Below the pieces are notes generated by a model. That model was not told the DNA's origin and made no database searches. It saw only the letters and a list, made by a program, of their open reading frames with translations. A program made the translations under genes and the position numbers. From contig SKCR01033450.1 of NCBI GenBank assembly GCA_019454045.1, positions 34,881 through 98,880 on the forward strand: a stretch of 64,000 nt of DNA, read 5' to 3'. This stretch comes from Zanthoxylum bungeanum (lineage: Eukaryota > Streptophyta > Magnoliopsida > Sapindales > Rutaceae). Of the stretch, positions 36,940 through 50,628 are shown in pieces. Position 1 is the first letter of the stretch, and every line of letters begins with the position of its first letter.

Positions 36940-39506
36940 CAGGTTGACCAAGAGTCAGATCCGATTTTCTGACATATGTGTTAGAAAATGAGCCTCAAAG
37001 CTATAAAGAAGCAATGTCTGTTGGTTTTATTCTAGGTCCCAAGATCATCAAACAAGCATGAAGATGTGTGAAATACATATCAAAGAAGTTGCGGAATACT
37101 TATATTGATCGGTTGAGATGATTTGAAGAAGAACAAAGTGTTTTACGTGATTCAAAGTGGCGCCAATAGCAGTGCAGTCCACTGCTCACTGTTTTCAGTT
37201 TTGGTCCATGAATTTGAGCCTCGAACTTGCGTCAAACGATTCCCGGCTCGTGGGTGAGTTTCCCTAACACCTTCGTATACCTCTTAGGAGTGTGCTAGCA
37301 CTTGGATTTTGCCACAAAACCCTCAAAAATGCATCATCATTTTCGGCCAACCTTGGGCAGTTCACTGCCTTGGGCGTGACCTTTGTTAGAAGAAAGGAGA
37401 GATGGATGAGAGATTAGGTTAAGGGAAAATGGTGTCAAACATTTCACTTATATATTTTCCAAAAATACTAAAGTAATTACCATTTATTTTATGCTTTCAA
37501 AAAACAATAAAACAAATGTAATAATGTTTACTTTATTCTTTTACCCTTGGTAAAAGGTGAAAAGGAAAAGGTTTTCACTTTTTCCAAAAAGTTAAAAGTC
37601 TTTTCCCCCAAAATTTCCCTCCAAATTTTAAAGGTCAAAGTCAAAGAGTCAAAGTTACTTTTCCAAAAAGTGATTTGACTTTTATGACTTGCGATGTGAT
37701 TTGCGATGCGACTTGCGGCACGTGATTCAAAATCGACGTAACTTCGCAAACACATTCCGAGCTCGGTTTCGATAATTCTAAATTAACAATTTTCTCGATG
37801 CCTCGTTAATAAATCCAATTTACTAATCACGTCGCTCGAGAATTAATTCTAAATTAATTCAAGTGCCCGAATTAAAATCTAATTTTAATTCCTAATCGAA
37901 ATCCAATTTCGTTTAATATATCGAATATATTATTTATCGATTAATTCCAGATTAATCGTTCTCTCTCTTAAATTGATATTTTATCCTAGATAAAATATCT
38001 CCGCAATTAATCCCAGATTAATTTTCTCTCTCTTCTAATTAATCCCAGATTAATTAAAGTGTGAGTCATACGTCATCGGTGTATCATTGGGAAGCGACCC
38101 ATGAGATCTCCGGATATGTTGGCAGTAAATTCGGTTATCGGACTATCCGAACACGTACGTAACAAGTACTACGTTTTACCGATTCACGAGACAAGGTTGG
38201 CTTCTAGCAAAGCGTCATGCCTACCCAATTCTCCGGAAATATCCTTACATGAATATATTGATCTGTATCAGGCGTAGTATACATCGTATAGTGCATATCG
38301 ATCTAGTATCGGATGGTCACGTGCTAGGCCTGGGGCTGGAGTTGTGTCTGCCCCGTACGAAGCACATGTCGGATGTCTGGTAACTAGTCTATATAATCGG
38401 ATATACATGACCTAGTCATAATATCCCGATGGCCGCGCAACACTTAAGAGCACTAATACCGTATCCTACGTGACATCATCTCCACTATGACTGGAGTGAT
38501 ACTTCCGTCTTGACATCACACCCAATACTCTACGATTCTCAATATACCCAGTATTGGCGTACACAGAACCGGTTAAAGTCCTGGATGACCTCAACCAAAG
38601 TATATTGATTGTCGTAAGTATTAGCGGTGCAAGTCTCAGGTTAAGACCAAATACACCTACCCTGATGTCGGACTCCCATAGACACATAGTCAAACTACCA
38701 ATGGGATTCCGAGGGGGTCTATCCAGAGCGAAGCTGTTTCCCGTACTATCGGTGAAACACAACCTCCTACTACACTTGCATAAGTATCCAATACTTAAAT
38801 ATATGAGAACTATGCCTGTTATGCCCTCACAACGTGCACAAGTGCAATACTAGTCTTTTACGCATTACCGATGTCCAATCTCGATAATACTCTGACTAGG
38901 GATATTTAATGATTAATCCTTTGTGGACTGATACTGTCTCATATCATTCTCAATCCAGGAACTAATCATAGGGACCTCCTATCATTTATATATCTAAGGT
39001 GATCTAATCACAAATGATAAGATAGCAATCTCCTTTGTCACATAGTTAATTTGTACAACAACACCATGATCTGTACAAATAGTGACGCTATGGGTCATAA
39101 TTGTCCAACAATGTCTTCTCCGGAGGCACCTCTGTGGAAAGAGGCTATTAACAGTGAGATTGATTCAATCCTACAGAACCATACTTGGGAGTTGGTTGAT
39201 CTTCCTCCAGGTTGTAAGCCACTGGGCTACAAATGGATATTCAAAAGAAAGATGAAAATGGATGGATCAATAGATAAGTACAAGGCAAGACTTGTCATAA
39301 AAGGTTATAGACAAAAAGAAGGCCTTGTTTACTTTGACACCTATTCACCAGTGATTCGTATCACATCGATAAGAATGCTCATAGCCATAACAGCTATATT
39401 TGGTCTTGAAATAAATCAAAATGATGTAAAGACGTCATTCTTGAGTGGTGAATTGGATGAAAAGATTTACATGGAACAACCAGAAAGGTTTAATGTTCCT
39501 GGATAA
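36940..39506 (+). pseudogene. CopB reverse transcriptase, N-terminal part, split by solo LTR
   Basis: The copia RT begins in an Asn/Glu-rich stretch with 'SYKEAMS' just before the CopA solo LTR at 37019 and continues after it with 'MSSPEAPLWKEAI' (39111 on). The repeated Met-Ser is the TSD. Downstream, 'YKWIFKRKMKMDGSIDKYKA' and 'INQNDVKTSFLSGELDEKIY' are canonical. In that last motif copia RTs have 'DVKTAFL', so the catalytic Asp is kept. A stop (39504-39506) precedes the thumb region. Confidence 0.9.
37019..39110 (-). mobile_element. CopA solo LTR, 2092 bp, TSD ATGTC, inside CopB RT
   Basis: On the + strand it reads TGTTGGTTTTAT...TTGTCCAACA, flanked by ATGTC (37014-37018 and 39111-39115). 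It is the reverse complement of the CopA LTR at 3201-5303. Because both TSD copies are perfect and no interior remains, it is a solo LTR. The block at about 37160-37390 carries the same CAGTCCACTGC and TTGGGCAGTTCACTG motifs as the + strand copy. Open frames here are incidental. Confidence 0.95.
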
Positions 39507-40025
39507 GAACAGAAGGTGTGCAAACTTGTAAAATCCTTGTACGGATTAAAGCAAACACCTAGACAATGACATGAGAAAATTGACAAAGAAATGTTGTCAA
39601 GTGGGTTTAAAACCGATGAGTGTGATAAGTGTATATACACCAAATCAACTCAAGAATGATATGTCATTGTATGTCTCTATGTAGACGATATGCTGATAAT
39701 TGGTAATAATCATGAGCTGATTCAGTATACCAAGAAAATGTTATCCAGTAAATTTGATATGAAAGATTTGGGAGTAGCTAACCTAACTTTTCATCTATCA
39801 AAGACTACTGGCTTAAGCATATCGCAATTAGAGTATTCAAGGATCATCAGAAGTCTGATGTATCTCACGAATTGCACACAAACTGATATCGCTCAAGCTG
39901 TAAATAGGCTTAACAGATATACTAGCAATCCAGGACATAACCACTGTAAAGACATAGTAAGTGTTTTGAGGAATAAGAAACTTCAAAACATGGGCTACAT
40001 TACGAGAGATATCCTGCTGTTCTAG
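39507..40025 (+). pseudogene. CopB reverse transcriptase, catalytic YVDD part
   Basis: Continuation of RT after a stop. 'LYVDDMLIIGNN' with Tyr-Val-Asp-Asp is at 39678-39689, 'KFDMKDLGVA' follows near 39750, and 'SLMYLTNCTQTDIAQAVNRL' near 39850 matches the RT-RNase H connection. Stops at about 39569 and 39659 interrupt it. The frame breaks at 40023. Confidence 0.87.
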
Positions 40026-40498
40026 AGGGATACAGCGATGCTGACTGGATATCTGATACAGTGGATTCCAAATCTATGGTTGGATTTGTTTTCACACTTG
40101 GTAATGCAGCCGTGTCATGGAAATCCTCGAGGCAAACATGAGTTGCCCGGTCTACTATGGATTCAGAGTTCATAGCGTTAGACAAAATAACGGAAGAAGC
40201 GGAATGGCTTTGAAACTTCCTGGAGGATATTCCTAGTTGGGCCAAACCGGTGCCAGCAATTAGCATACATTGTGAAAGCCAATCGGCTATTGGGAGAGAC
40301 CAAAATACAATGTATAATAGTAAGTCTCGACACATACGTCGGAGACATAATATCATAGGTCAACTACTCTCAAGTGGCATAATAACGATCGATTATGTTA
40401 AGTCGAAGGAAAACCTAGCGGATCCACTAACTAAAGGTTTACCTCGAGAGCAAATTGACAAGTCATCGAGGGGAATGGGCTTGAAGCCTATAAATTAA
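40026..40498 (+). pseudogene. CopB RNase H
   Basis: Degraded copia RNase H. 'VSWKSSRQT', 'STMDSEFIAL' and 'AEWL' (about 40110-40210) are followed by the better preserved stretch 40250-40498 with 'IHCESQSAIG', 'SRHIRRRHNII' and 'ENLADPLTKGLP'. Family members have 'CD..SA' where this copy has 'CESQSA', so an acidic residue remains although altered. Stops lie near 40138 and 40213. A non-coding 3' region follows to the polypurine tract. Confidence 0.85.
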
Positions 40499-41068
40499 GA
40501 ATTGTCACTGTGGAAACCCAACCTAGCTGATTGGAGATCCCAAGATCTAGGTTCAAAAGGGACAACTGAAACTTTGTGCAATTCAAAACAAGCACTGAAG
40601 AGTTTTGTACTCTTTCCCATTTCGATAATGACGCTGAGTGCTGTCTGTCACTGGTTATGATAAGCTAAGGCTTTTAATTATCACTATATGAGTCCTAATG
40701 AGGGTAAAGACAGATTACCTCTTCATAGTAGATCACATATTTCAAGTAAGAAGTGAGACCGCTTCCATGGAAACTTTTAAAGGCGGGTTACCCTAAAGTG
40801 CTTGATGAATCCGGGACCGTTGTTCAGGGCCGAAATGAACACAACCGTAGAACGGGAAAATGGTCGAAGTAAAGCTGTGTGTTGGCAGTTGTCTTGGTTT
40901 ACACCAACGGCAGAACAATTCAAGACTATGGGTCACTGGTTTGCCAAGTAAATCCGATTGTCACTCACTAGGAAAGGTTCAAGGCGAAAGCTACCTATTT
41001 CGATGCAGCTTTAGTTCATGGTAACTCTCTCAAGTGTCTCCATGAATATTTGAATAATTGTGGAGGAT

Positions 41069-41573
41069 TGTTGGAAATTCTTCTAAATGTTCATTAGGGT
41101 AAATCTGTCATTTTGTTGCATTGGGTGCTTGTGAGGGGTACAACCCTTTGGAGGGTTGCACCCCACCCCAAAGGGTGCCCTATTGGCACCCTTACATGCC
41201 TTATAAAAGAGGCATTATATCCAATACAAAAGAAAAGAAAAGATATCTGAAATTTGTGAGTCATTTGTTGTTTTTGGTTTTTGAGAGAGAGTTCAACCAT
41301 TTCCTAGTTTGTATACTTGTCAAGGAGTGCTCATTAGACAAGAAGGAACCAAGTTATCCTGGGAGAACATTGGCCAATTGCGAATTCGTAAAGCACCTGT
41401 GACAGGGCCAATAAGTTCTTAAGTACAGAGGATTATCTCGACTTGGATTCATAAGGTTTTTCTTAATTTTCAAGTTTTAAGGTTTTTTAGGGTTTATACA
41501 TATTAGATCCAATTTTCTGGTTTGAATTGTTTGTTTGCATGTTATTGGACGTTTAATGACTAGACCAACAACA
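41069..41573 (+). repeat. CopB 3' LTR, 505 bp
   Basis: It begins TGTTGGAAATTC after the purine tract TGGAGGAT (41061-41068) and ends CCAACAACA before the TSD ATATG. It includes a TATA-like TTATAAAAGAGG near 41201, directed toward the eS26 gene. Confidence 0.93.
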
Positions 41574-41760
41574 ATATGCATAATAACAATTCGTGTATGA
41601 AAAGAGAGGTGTTACAAATTAGTTTGCTTTCTACAACACTATACAATTTTGTCTAGTTTCTTTTTTGTTTTTTTGAAGAAAAAATTCCGTATCTATAACC
41701 ATTAGCTTGGTTACCCGACCCGACCTCACCCCGCCCAGCGAGGGTCTAAGAAAAACCTAA

Positions 41761-43207
<1,447 letters not shown>

Positions 43208-44298
43208 AAACTTTCTGCTGTCTCTGCTCCTGGTCGTTTGAGGCTTTGAGCTTAGTCTGTTGGCCTCTCACCTTTATCAGATATCCATTTACTTAGTAGA
43301 ACTATGAACTTCATCTTAGTGTTATGTTCCGACATGTGTTGGAGACCTGTTTCTGCCCAAAGTTGAATGAAAACCTTATGATTGAAGTAAATCGAACTGT
43401 TCCAAGTTTTTCCCGTTATGTGATTTAGTATCTGTTTTTGCTTGTACAGCTAAGCTGGTAGTTAACTTTTGATATTTGGCTGAGCTGGCTGGTGTAGTTG
43501 GTTTCTTCCAAAATTTACTTGTTTGATTACTTTATTCTTAATATGGTTTGTGATTCTTCTTGTTCATCTCAATCTCAATGAGCCCCATCTTGGAATGAGA
43601 TATCTTTAGAACTGTTTACTGGGTATGTTCACAGAGTTGTACCAAACAACAATTTTTAGAATAATTGATGCGGAACAAAAAGAAGAAATAGGAACAAGAG
43701 TAGAACAGAGTGGAGAAAAAAGCCAAGAGAGGGGAAAGATAAATAGCTCTCAAGGAAATTTTGTATCATTCAAATTATACTCTATTAAAATAAAAAAACG
43801 TTAGGAAATCTCACCGTTAAATTATCCAATCCGGATTTAAGTGGAGTAGATAAAATTCATGGGGCTATCCTCAAGTTCTTATAAGAAATGAAAATATACT
43901 TTCAAAATTCGAAATCATGACCTATCAATCAAATTTTAAGTCTTTTGTCATAAAAAAATCACACCCCTTGGAACACAATATCACCACTACTTATGGTAGC
44001 TAAATCTTCCGATTAAAACAATTCCAAACATAAAAATAAATTTCCTAAATTAATTCTAATAATAAAACATCGTAATTAAATATCCCCATTAACTCTCGGG
44101 ATTAAACGAAAATCGCCATTCGCCGGTTGTGTTAGCGAACTGAACTCCGACAAGGGGAGATCCGATATCCCATTGACTCTGAAAAAACTCCCTCCATCAT
44201 TAGTAAACACAACCTGCTCATCTAAAATAGTATCACTTTTTTCTCTGTGTGCTGGTAGAAATGGTGCAAGGGTGCAGAGGTAAATAAAGGTTCAATGT
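43208..44298. other. eS26 3' UTR and intergenic DNA
   Basis: The first about 180 bases after the stop are the likely 3' UTR; AATGAA near 43365 is a possible polyadenylation element. The rest is AT-rich. I see no gene, repeat family or element boundary in 43500-44298. Confidence 0.5.
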
Positions 44299-44560
44299 CT
44301 AAGTGAGAATGAGAGACAGCAAAAAGACCATCTGGTGGTTTGAATGGCCTTTGTCAGCAACCAAGTCCTCAAAACATTGAGCATGAGCATTTGGTCCAAA
44401 CTGTTTTAAGATTTTAAAAGGACCAGCACTATAATTTAGAAGCGATCTAGATAGACGTCGTTCTGGTCTATTTCGAATCATTAACATAATCCCCAACATT
44501 AAGTTTAACATGTTGATGTTGTTTCACCTCGATATAGTTCAAATATCGAGAGAGGTAGAA
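44299..44560 (-). pseudogene. Gypsy integrase C-terminal fragment
   Basis: 'HQHVKLNVGDYV' and 'MIRNRPERRLSRSLLNYSAGPFKILKQF' on the - strand match the segment after the integrase core of Ty3/gypsy chromoviruses, where members read 'VGDYVMVR..PERFP' and 'GPFKILK'. Only this scrap is recognisable. The parent element and its limits are not visible. Confidence 0.7.
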
Positions 44561-45577
44561 TGAGGTTTGCACTTAGCTAAGAGAGGATGATAAAGGTCTA
44601 AGGAATCAAAGAGGCTGAAGTCAGACAGAAGTACCCGACCCTATTATGCAGAGGAGTCCTCCCAAGGGCAAACCTGCCAGTGACGAAGCAAGTTGGGATA
44701 CGACCTGACCTAAAGAAGAAGTGTTGGATTTGGCAGCATTGGAGTATTTGTAGAAGCCGACCTGAGGGGTCCATGCTTACCAACCCGACCTAGTTAAAGA
44801 AGTCAAGAAGTTTGATCAAATATCATTCACCTCGGTATGCCGAACCGAGGAACAAAGATTGGGATCACAGGTTGACTAGTTTTGAAGCCGTGTGACGTGT
44901 GCCCTACTTGGAAGTTTGGACCTCCAAAAGGCTGATGTGACGGAAGTTGGTCAACGAATCTCCTTAGGAATAGACCCTGATAGGCGGAGCAGTACCGGAG
45001 CAGTTGAGCTACAAACTGTCACACCAACAAAGCGTGTAGCGGTAGCCAAAAGGTTGAAGTGATAGGTTTCTACTGACAATGGATGGTTGAGTTAGGTGTC
45101 AATACGACTGTTTGATGAGTGATTGGAGAAAAGAAGCATGGTTCAATGATGACATGGTAACATGAGCTGACATCATGGGCATTTGAATAGTTGATTTGAA
45201 AGTCTATATAAAGAAGTTGAAGTCTCAGATTCAAGAGTTGGTTGGTTGGTTGGGTTTTGTTAGCAAATCTCTCATCCCACAACTTAAAAATAGCTAAGAG
45301 CTAAAAGGCTAGTGACAGAGAGAGAAAGCAGGCCAGCACCAGACCATTTGAGAGAATGGTAACATCCATGTTGTCAGACCCGATGTGCTTATTTACTCTT
45401 TGTAAGCTCTAAATTCCACTTGTAGCTCGATTCCGTCTTAATCCCGAGCAGGTAATAAAATCCTCACATTTTTCTCCCGTGGACGTAGGTTGGAGACATT
45501 GTCTATCGAACCACGTAAATTCTATGCATTTCTTGTCTACCTGCTAAATTTGCCTTTGGTTACCTACTAACCTAACA
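44561..45577 (+). repeat. LTR-like sequence, right end near 45577
   Basis: A 'TCTATATAAAG' TATA-like site lies near 45203 and 'CCCGTGGACGTAGG...GAACCACGTAAATTC' at about 45477-45521, a signature recurring near the R/U5 boundary of plant LTRs. It ends ACCTAACA at 45577. The left boundary and TSD were not found, so its extent is uncertain. Confidence 0.55.
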
Positions 45578-45595
45578 AATTCACTACTGAGTGAG

Positions 45596-46948
45596 TGACA
45601 CGCCCACAAAGTGGTTCTTTACTCCCAAGTATAAGAGTGTCGAAGTAATAAAATAACCCGGTAAGTCTAAGGTCAATCCACATGAAATAAATTTAGTAAA
45701 ACAAAATAATAATTCGAGTGAAATAAAAATATTGGATTTGTTTGAAGTTATGAAAAATTTTAAATTGAACTACAACAATAAATTAAAATGCTAGGTTAGG
45801 AGATCCACTCTTAATATTTCAAATATAGAGAAATCTTACTTTTTATAACATACAAATTGATATTATTACTCAGTTAATTTACTTCAGGAATTAATTATAG
45901 CAAAACATATAAAACCAGCCATAAAGGCGGTGATAACATTTGTCTATAACAAGTCCAGTTAGGTACTCAATTATGCCAAATAAATAAAATCAGTCATAAA
46001 GACGGTAACAAAGTTTGTCAATAATTAATACAGATTAAACTATATTTATTCGTATTACAATTTATATATTATAATATAAATAATATTAATCTATATTCTC
46101 ATATTAAGAGCTTCACTCTTTACCCCAGCATGATGAAATTAGCTACTAATGATTTGAAGAAAAACATGCATAATTTTATTACCGAAAGAAAAAAAAATTA
46201 CAAGAAAACTTAAAAAAATAAAACATACAAGATAATCTCTCTCAAATTCTACAAGAGAACTTTAAAAGAAAGCATGAAGAAAAATGAGAGGTGAACACCT
46301 CTATTTATAGTAGAAGTGTTCATCTTGCAATTATCAATTACAACTTTCCAAATTAAATATAAATAACAAACTTTTATGAATTTATTTTTTTATTTTTCAT
46401 TTTTTGACCTTTTTTTTGTTTTTTTGTTGATAATTTTGCAAACATGATCATAATCCACTTTATATTTCAATTTTTATTTTTGTATTTTTGTATTTTTTTA
46501 CTTTATTTTCTAATAATTAAAATTATATGCAACACACAATGTCGTCTTTACCAATTTCGACCTTGATAACCTCAGAACTAGAAATTCTTGTAAACAGTAA
46601 AATTCTAGATATTTGAGTCTCCTTTTATATAGAACTGGAATTGGCTCAATCCGATATCAGAGTACAAATATATGGCCAAATTACGAAAATTATGCAAAAT
46701 TGGAATTTCCGAAATTGTACACTATTAGAACGTCCTTTCAAGTTTCCGACCTCCAAAATCCAAATGTCACGTCCATTTTTCTAGTTATGCATCCAATGTA
46801 TTATTTCAACTACATAAGAAATAAAAATATATAAAATATAAATTTAATTATTATTTTACAAATGTGCTAAATTAAAGGATTAATGAAACTATAAGTGTAA
46901 AATGATTAATTTTCCTTTTAATAAATGTACAATTTTTAGTGTTCATCA
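45596..46948 (-). repeat. AthF copy 2 3' LTR, 1353 bp
   Basis: In sense it runs TGATGAACAC...GGGCGTGTCA. A purine-rich AGCTGGTTGGGGATG precedes it on the - strand (46949-46963). It aligns with the LTRs at 55386-56673 and 32046-33326. Confidence 0.9.
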
Positions 46949-47446
46949 CATCCCCAACCAGCTTATTATTAGTCCCTAGTAATTTAAGCAAAAAGTAAAA
47001 AAACAAATTCTTATCCAAGTTAGAAATTATTTTATTTCTTTTAAAATTATCATATAACAAATTCTCATGTATTTTTTTTACTATTTTTCCATACACACAT
47101 AAAATAAGGTATCAATCAATTCATTGAGCCCACAATATTCACAGGGAAAAGAGAGTAATATTTTTATCCTAAAGTTATATCAGAATTCACACCTTTTGGA
47201 AATAGTAGTTTATTTATAAATACAAAGATAGTTAATTTTTTTTTAAATAATGATATATCTTCAATCCTTATAGCGAGCTTTAGGTTAGTTGGCTTTAGGT
47301 CACTAGGTGTTAAGACACCCCTACATACTTAATTACTCGGATCTCAGATGTTAAAAAGAAGAAGTGTTCGATTTCCTTAAGCTTTCTCTTTAACCCATGT
47401 AACGAGATTTGGGCCAGTGACTCATATATCAGTTGGCCTTATGACA

Positions 47447-50400
47447 TGTAACACCCCACCAGTGGCAGGATGCTACCGGCAGGAGACAGGATTAACCCAT
47501 CTCCATAAGCCTATGAATTCATCGAAAATTCGGCATGATGTATCCTAAAACTAGACAACCTGGATCGCAGTCCAACATCAAAGGGAATCCAAGAATACTC
47601 CAAACAAATAAAAGGACCCCAGGTCCATACAAATCTCATCAAAATCATATCCTAAGAGCTCCGTCCACACTATCTATCAACACTTAAGGGCTTTGTGCCC
47701 ACCATATCATAAACAATCAAAAATTTAAATTATTAATACAAACCACGTGCTCAGCACGATAAATAAAATAATAAATCAGATATCCTAATCTTCTAAAAAA
47801 TTTCCCAAGACACTTGCGAGGGTGACTGCCGCTTGGTGATCCATGTCTCGAACATGACTTCAAAGTTGGAGTGGTTGACGCATCTGATAGCCAACCTGCA
47901 AACTAGCAACTGGTTTGGTATGAGTTATTAAAACTCAGTAAGTAATCATGCTAGTATTACAAACAAACAAATCAAATATATCGAAAATTTATCAAATTTA
48001 CTAAATTATTACAAGTTCGATTTATTAGCTTATTATTATCCTTTATGCTTAACTCATGTCAAATTCTCATGTCTACATATTCACATTTACATCAATCTAT
48101 TAACCAAACATCCAAATCATACAATATGTCATTTTACATAGAAACCATTCCAATCACAAAAAAAAAACTTGAAGTCACATTCTTAAACTTTATTACGAAT
48201 GCACATCTAAGAAATACCATCAATTCAGTAAACCAAATAAACTTTCTTCTATACCAAAACAAACATCTTTTAGCTTTCTTCAAATACGGTAACCTTACAA
48301 TAACTTAACATTTGGGATTCATATGCACTCGTACATACTGTAGCACACTTTTCTTATATACATGCATTACTTATTTTAGAATAGGTATGACATGAATTCC
48401 GTTTGAATGGATTCCTAACCAGCTCGACTACTACACCACTAGACTGTCAACCAATCAACATACACACATCACACATAACACGTGACATAATTTTATCACA
48501 CGATCTCACACACATTAACACATACATGTCAATTATTTCTTATCATCTGGTATACATACGTGTATACATCAAACATATATTCATACGTATTACTTCAAAT
48601 TCTCATACCATAGCGTTTAACAATCTTCATGTCTTTTACTTATCAATCAAATACACACTGTTTCCAGAATTCTTATCAGAAGTATTAATTCATAAACACA
48701 TCCATTCGTACACGTACTTTACTTATTCAAAGAGCTTAGCTTATATCAATTTAGAAAATCATGGTTTGCCTCCATTCACCGATTCTGTAAACACCATATA
48801 CATATACAAATATATATTCATATATTCATACATTTTCATATTCATTCACATACACATTTTCATATCGTTACAGGCTCATAGCCTTACATACATTCATGCA
48901 TACACATAGATATTAAGCTCATCAAATATTTCACTTTAAATTAAAACATTAACAAAAATCCATACCTGTGGCGATCGATAAACTTAACTATTAATAGTCA
49001 CGAACTTCTTTCTCGATACTACCTCTTATCTATTCTCGTCTTAACCTAAACACTTCCATCATCTCTATATGTATGTATTTAATCATAAATCAACATTCAG
49101 CACTTATCGCATGGGTTACTTACCTGGCTTCGTGAGTACTCCAAGTCCTAGTCACATTTGTCAAAATAAATGGCAAAACGCCGCCAGAATCGCAACTTTA
49201 CAAGATTATTAACTTAAATGCGATAAAATTCCGGATCTTTTCGGGACAACCAAATAAAGTCCGATTTCAATGATTTCAAGTCTATTACTTTAAAAATACC
49301 ATTACAAACTAATTCATGCCACTAGTTAACTTGAATCCTCGATTTGCGTATTTTTTTGGAAAAATCTTCCGAAAAAAAGTTTCTGCAAATGCTACGGAAT
49401 GGTCCAGAACCCTCCGAACCTACCCGGATTTATCTAAATGCTATCTTATCATCACATACGACTCATGTCCATCATTACGATCAAAAAAATATTAATACAT
49501 GGAAAATCCACTTTTACCAAAAACTGGCATAATCTATCGGATCGATCTAATTCATTCTGTTTTCACTCGGATACTATCGAATGCTCATATTCAATATACT
49601 AATACACAAACAATTCATTTGATAACATTCCGCTACTTTACGAAACTACTGGATGCATCTGAACATTTATTGGAAAACTTGAAATTTGTGGATTTTTTAC
49701 CGGGAGGTCTTACCGAGATTTCGAGGCCATATACGGACTTTAAACGATCCCACGAACGCGCTGGAATCAACGAAATTCCGATCGGAGTTACTGTTCACTG
49801 TGGGTCACTATTTATCCGAATCTCCCTCTCTCGTTTTTCGTCCAACCGAGCACGGATCAGAAAAATCATCATTGCCATCTTGTAGTACTCTCTGAGGGCT
49901 TCGATTTGGCGGGTGTCTTAGGCCGTGAAATGGAGCGACGAGCCGGAATTGAGAGACCCATGGCCACGTATCTTCACTTTTATTTCTCGCTGTTGCCGGC
50001 GTTCTATGCATTGCCGCCGGCCACCGTTGGACGCAAGGTGGCCAAACGCCTCTCTCGGTGTCGCCATGACGGTCGGTCGTGGCCGGCTGGCTGCCGGTGC
50101 GACTTGGCAGCCGCTGAACCAAAAATCGAGATGAGGGGTCGTTTTGAGGAATTAAAGGATTTATGAGCTTTTTGTAATTTCTGAAAACTATGGGGCATTT
50201 ATAGGAAAGTTTCTAAAAATTACAATCTGACCCCCGAAAATTACAATTAGGTCCCTATCATGGGGCTTTCTAAAAAATTTACATTTTTGAAGCTCTTTTG
50301 ATACAAATTTTGAAAAAATTTCAACATGAAAGTTATTCGTCTCGGACAAACGAGTCCGATGGTTCAAGAATCAACTCAATCGGAATTCATTAGAAGTCTT

Positions 50401-50623
50401 ATAGCCGAAATAAGAATCTTTTATGCTTATAACGATAAAATCAGAAATCGCGTAACCGGTTCTCAGAACCACGCATTTTCCAAAGCGATGAAACTTCACT
50501 TAAAAATATTCCTACCTATTTTCCAACACATAAAGTCTAATTTTCGAATATGATCCCTTTCCAAATCTTTCACTTTAATTGGAAAACTTTCCAATGCTGT
50601 TCCGAAAAACCCGGGATATTACA
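47447..50623 (-). mobile_element. LtrE solo LTR, 3177 bp, imperfect TSD
   Basis: On the + strand it runs TGTAACACCCCACC...CCCGGGATATTACA. Flanks are TGACA (47442-47446) and GGGCA (50624-50628), a plausible TSD with two changes. The right third aligns with 57949-58790 and 8178-8733. There is no interior and no polypurine tract. Length and termini resemble Tekay/Del-type chromovirus LTRs (inference). Open frames near 48400-48900 and 49500-50170 are LTR sequence, not genes. Confidence 0.8.
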
Positions 50624-50628
50624 GGGCA

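Larger units (their letters stand above)
33369..41573 (+). mobile_element. CopB: complete Ty1/copia element, TSD ATATG
   Basis: Limits are the TSD ATATG at 33364-33368 and 41574-41578. Layout: 5' LTR, leader with a palindromic module array, gag, protease, integrase, RT, RNase H, polypurine tract, 3' LTR, all on the + strand. The 2092-bp CopA solo LTR at 37019-39110 interrupts RT, so the original element was about 6.1 kb. Every domain is recognisable but stops and frameshifts make it defective. The 3' LTR lies next to the eS26 promoter. Confidence 0.92.

Noticed and set aside
48403..48909. A 168-codon Ile/His/Tyr-rich frame
   Set aside because: AT-rich sequence inside the LtrE solo LTR with no recognisable domain; composition alone explains it.
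49808..50198. Overlapping GC-rich frames on both strands
   Set aside because: They are part of the LtrE LTR, which is GC-rich here. Competing frames on both strands suggest composition, not a gene.
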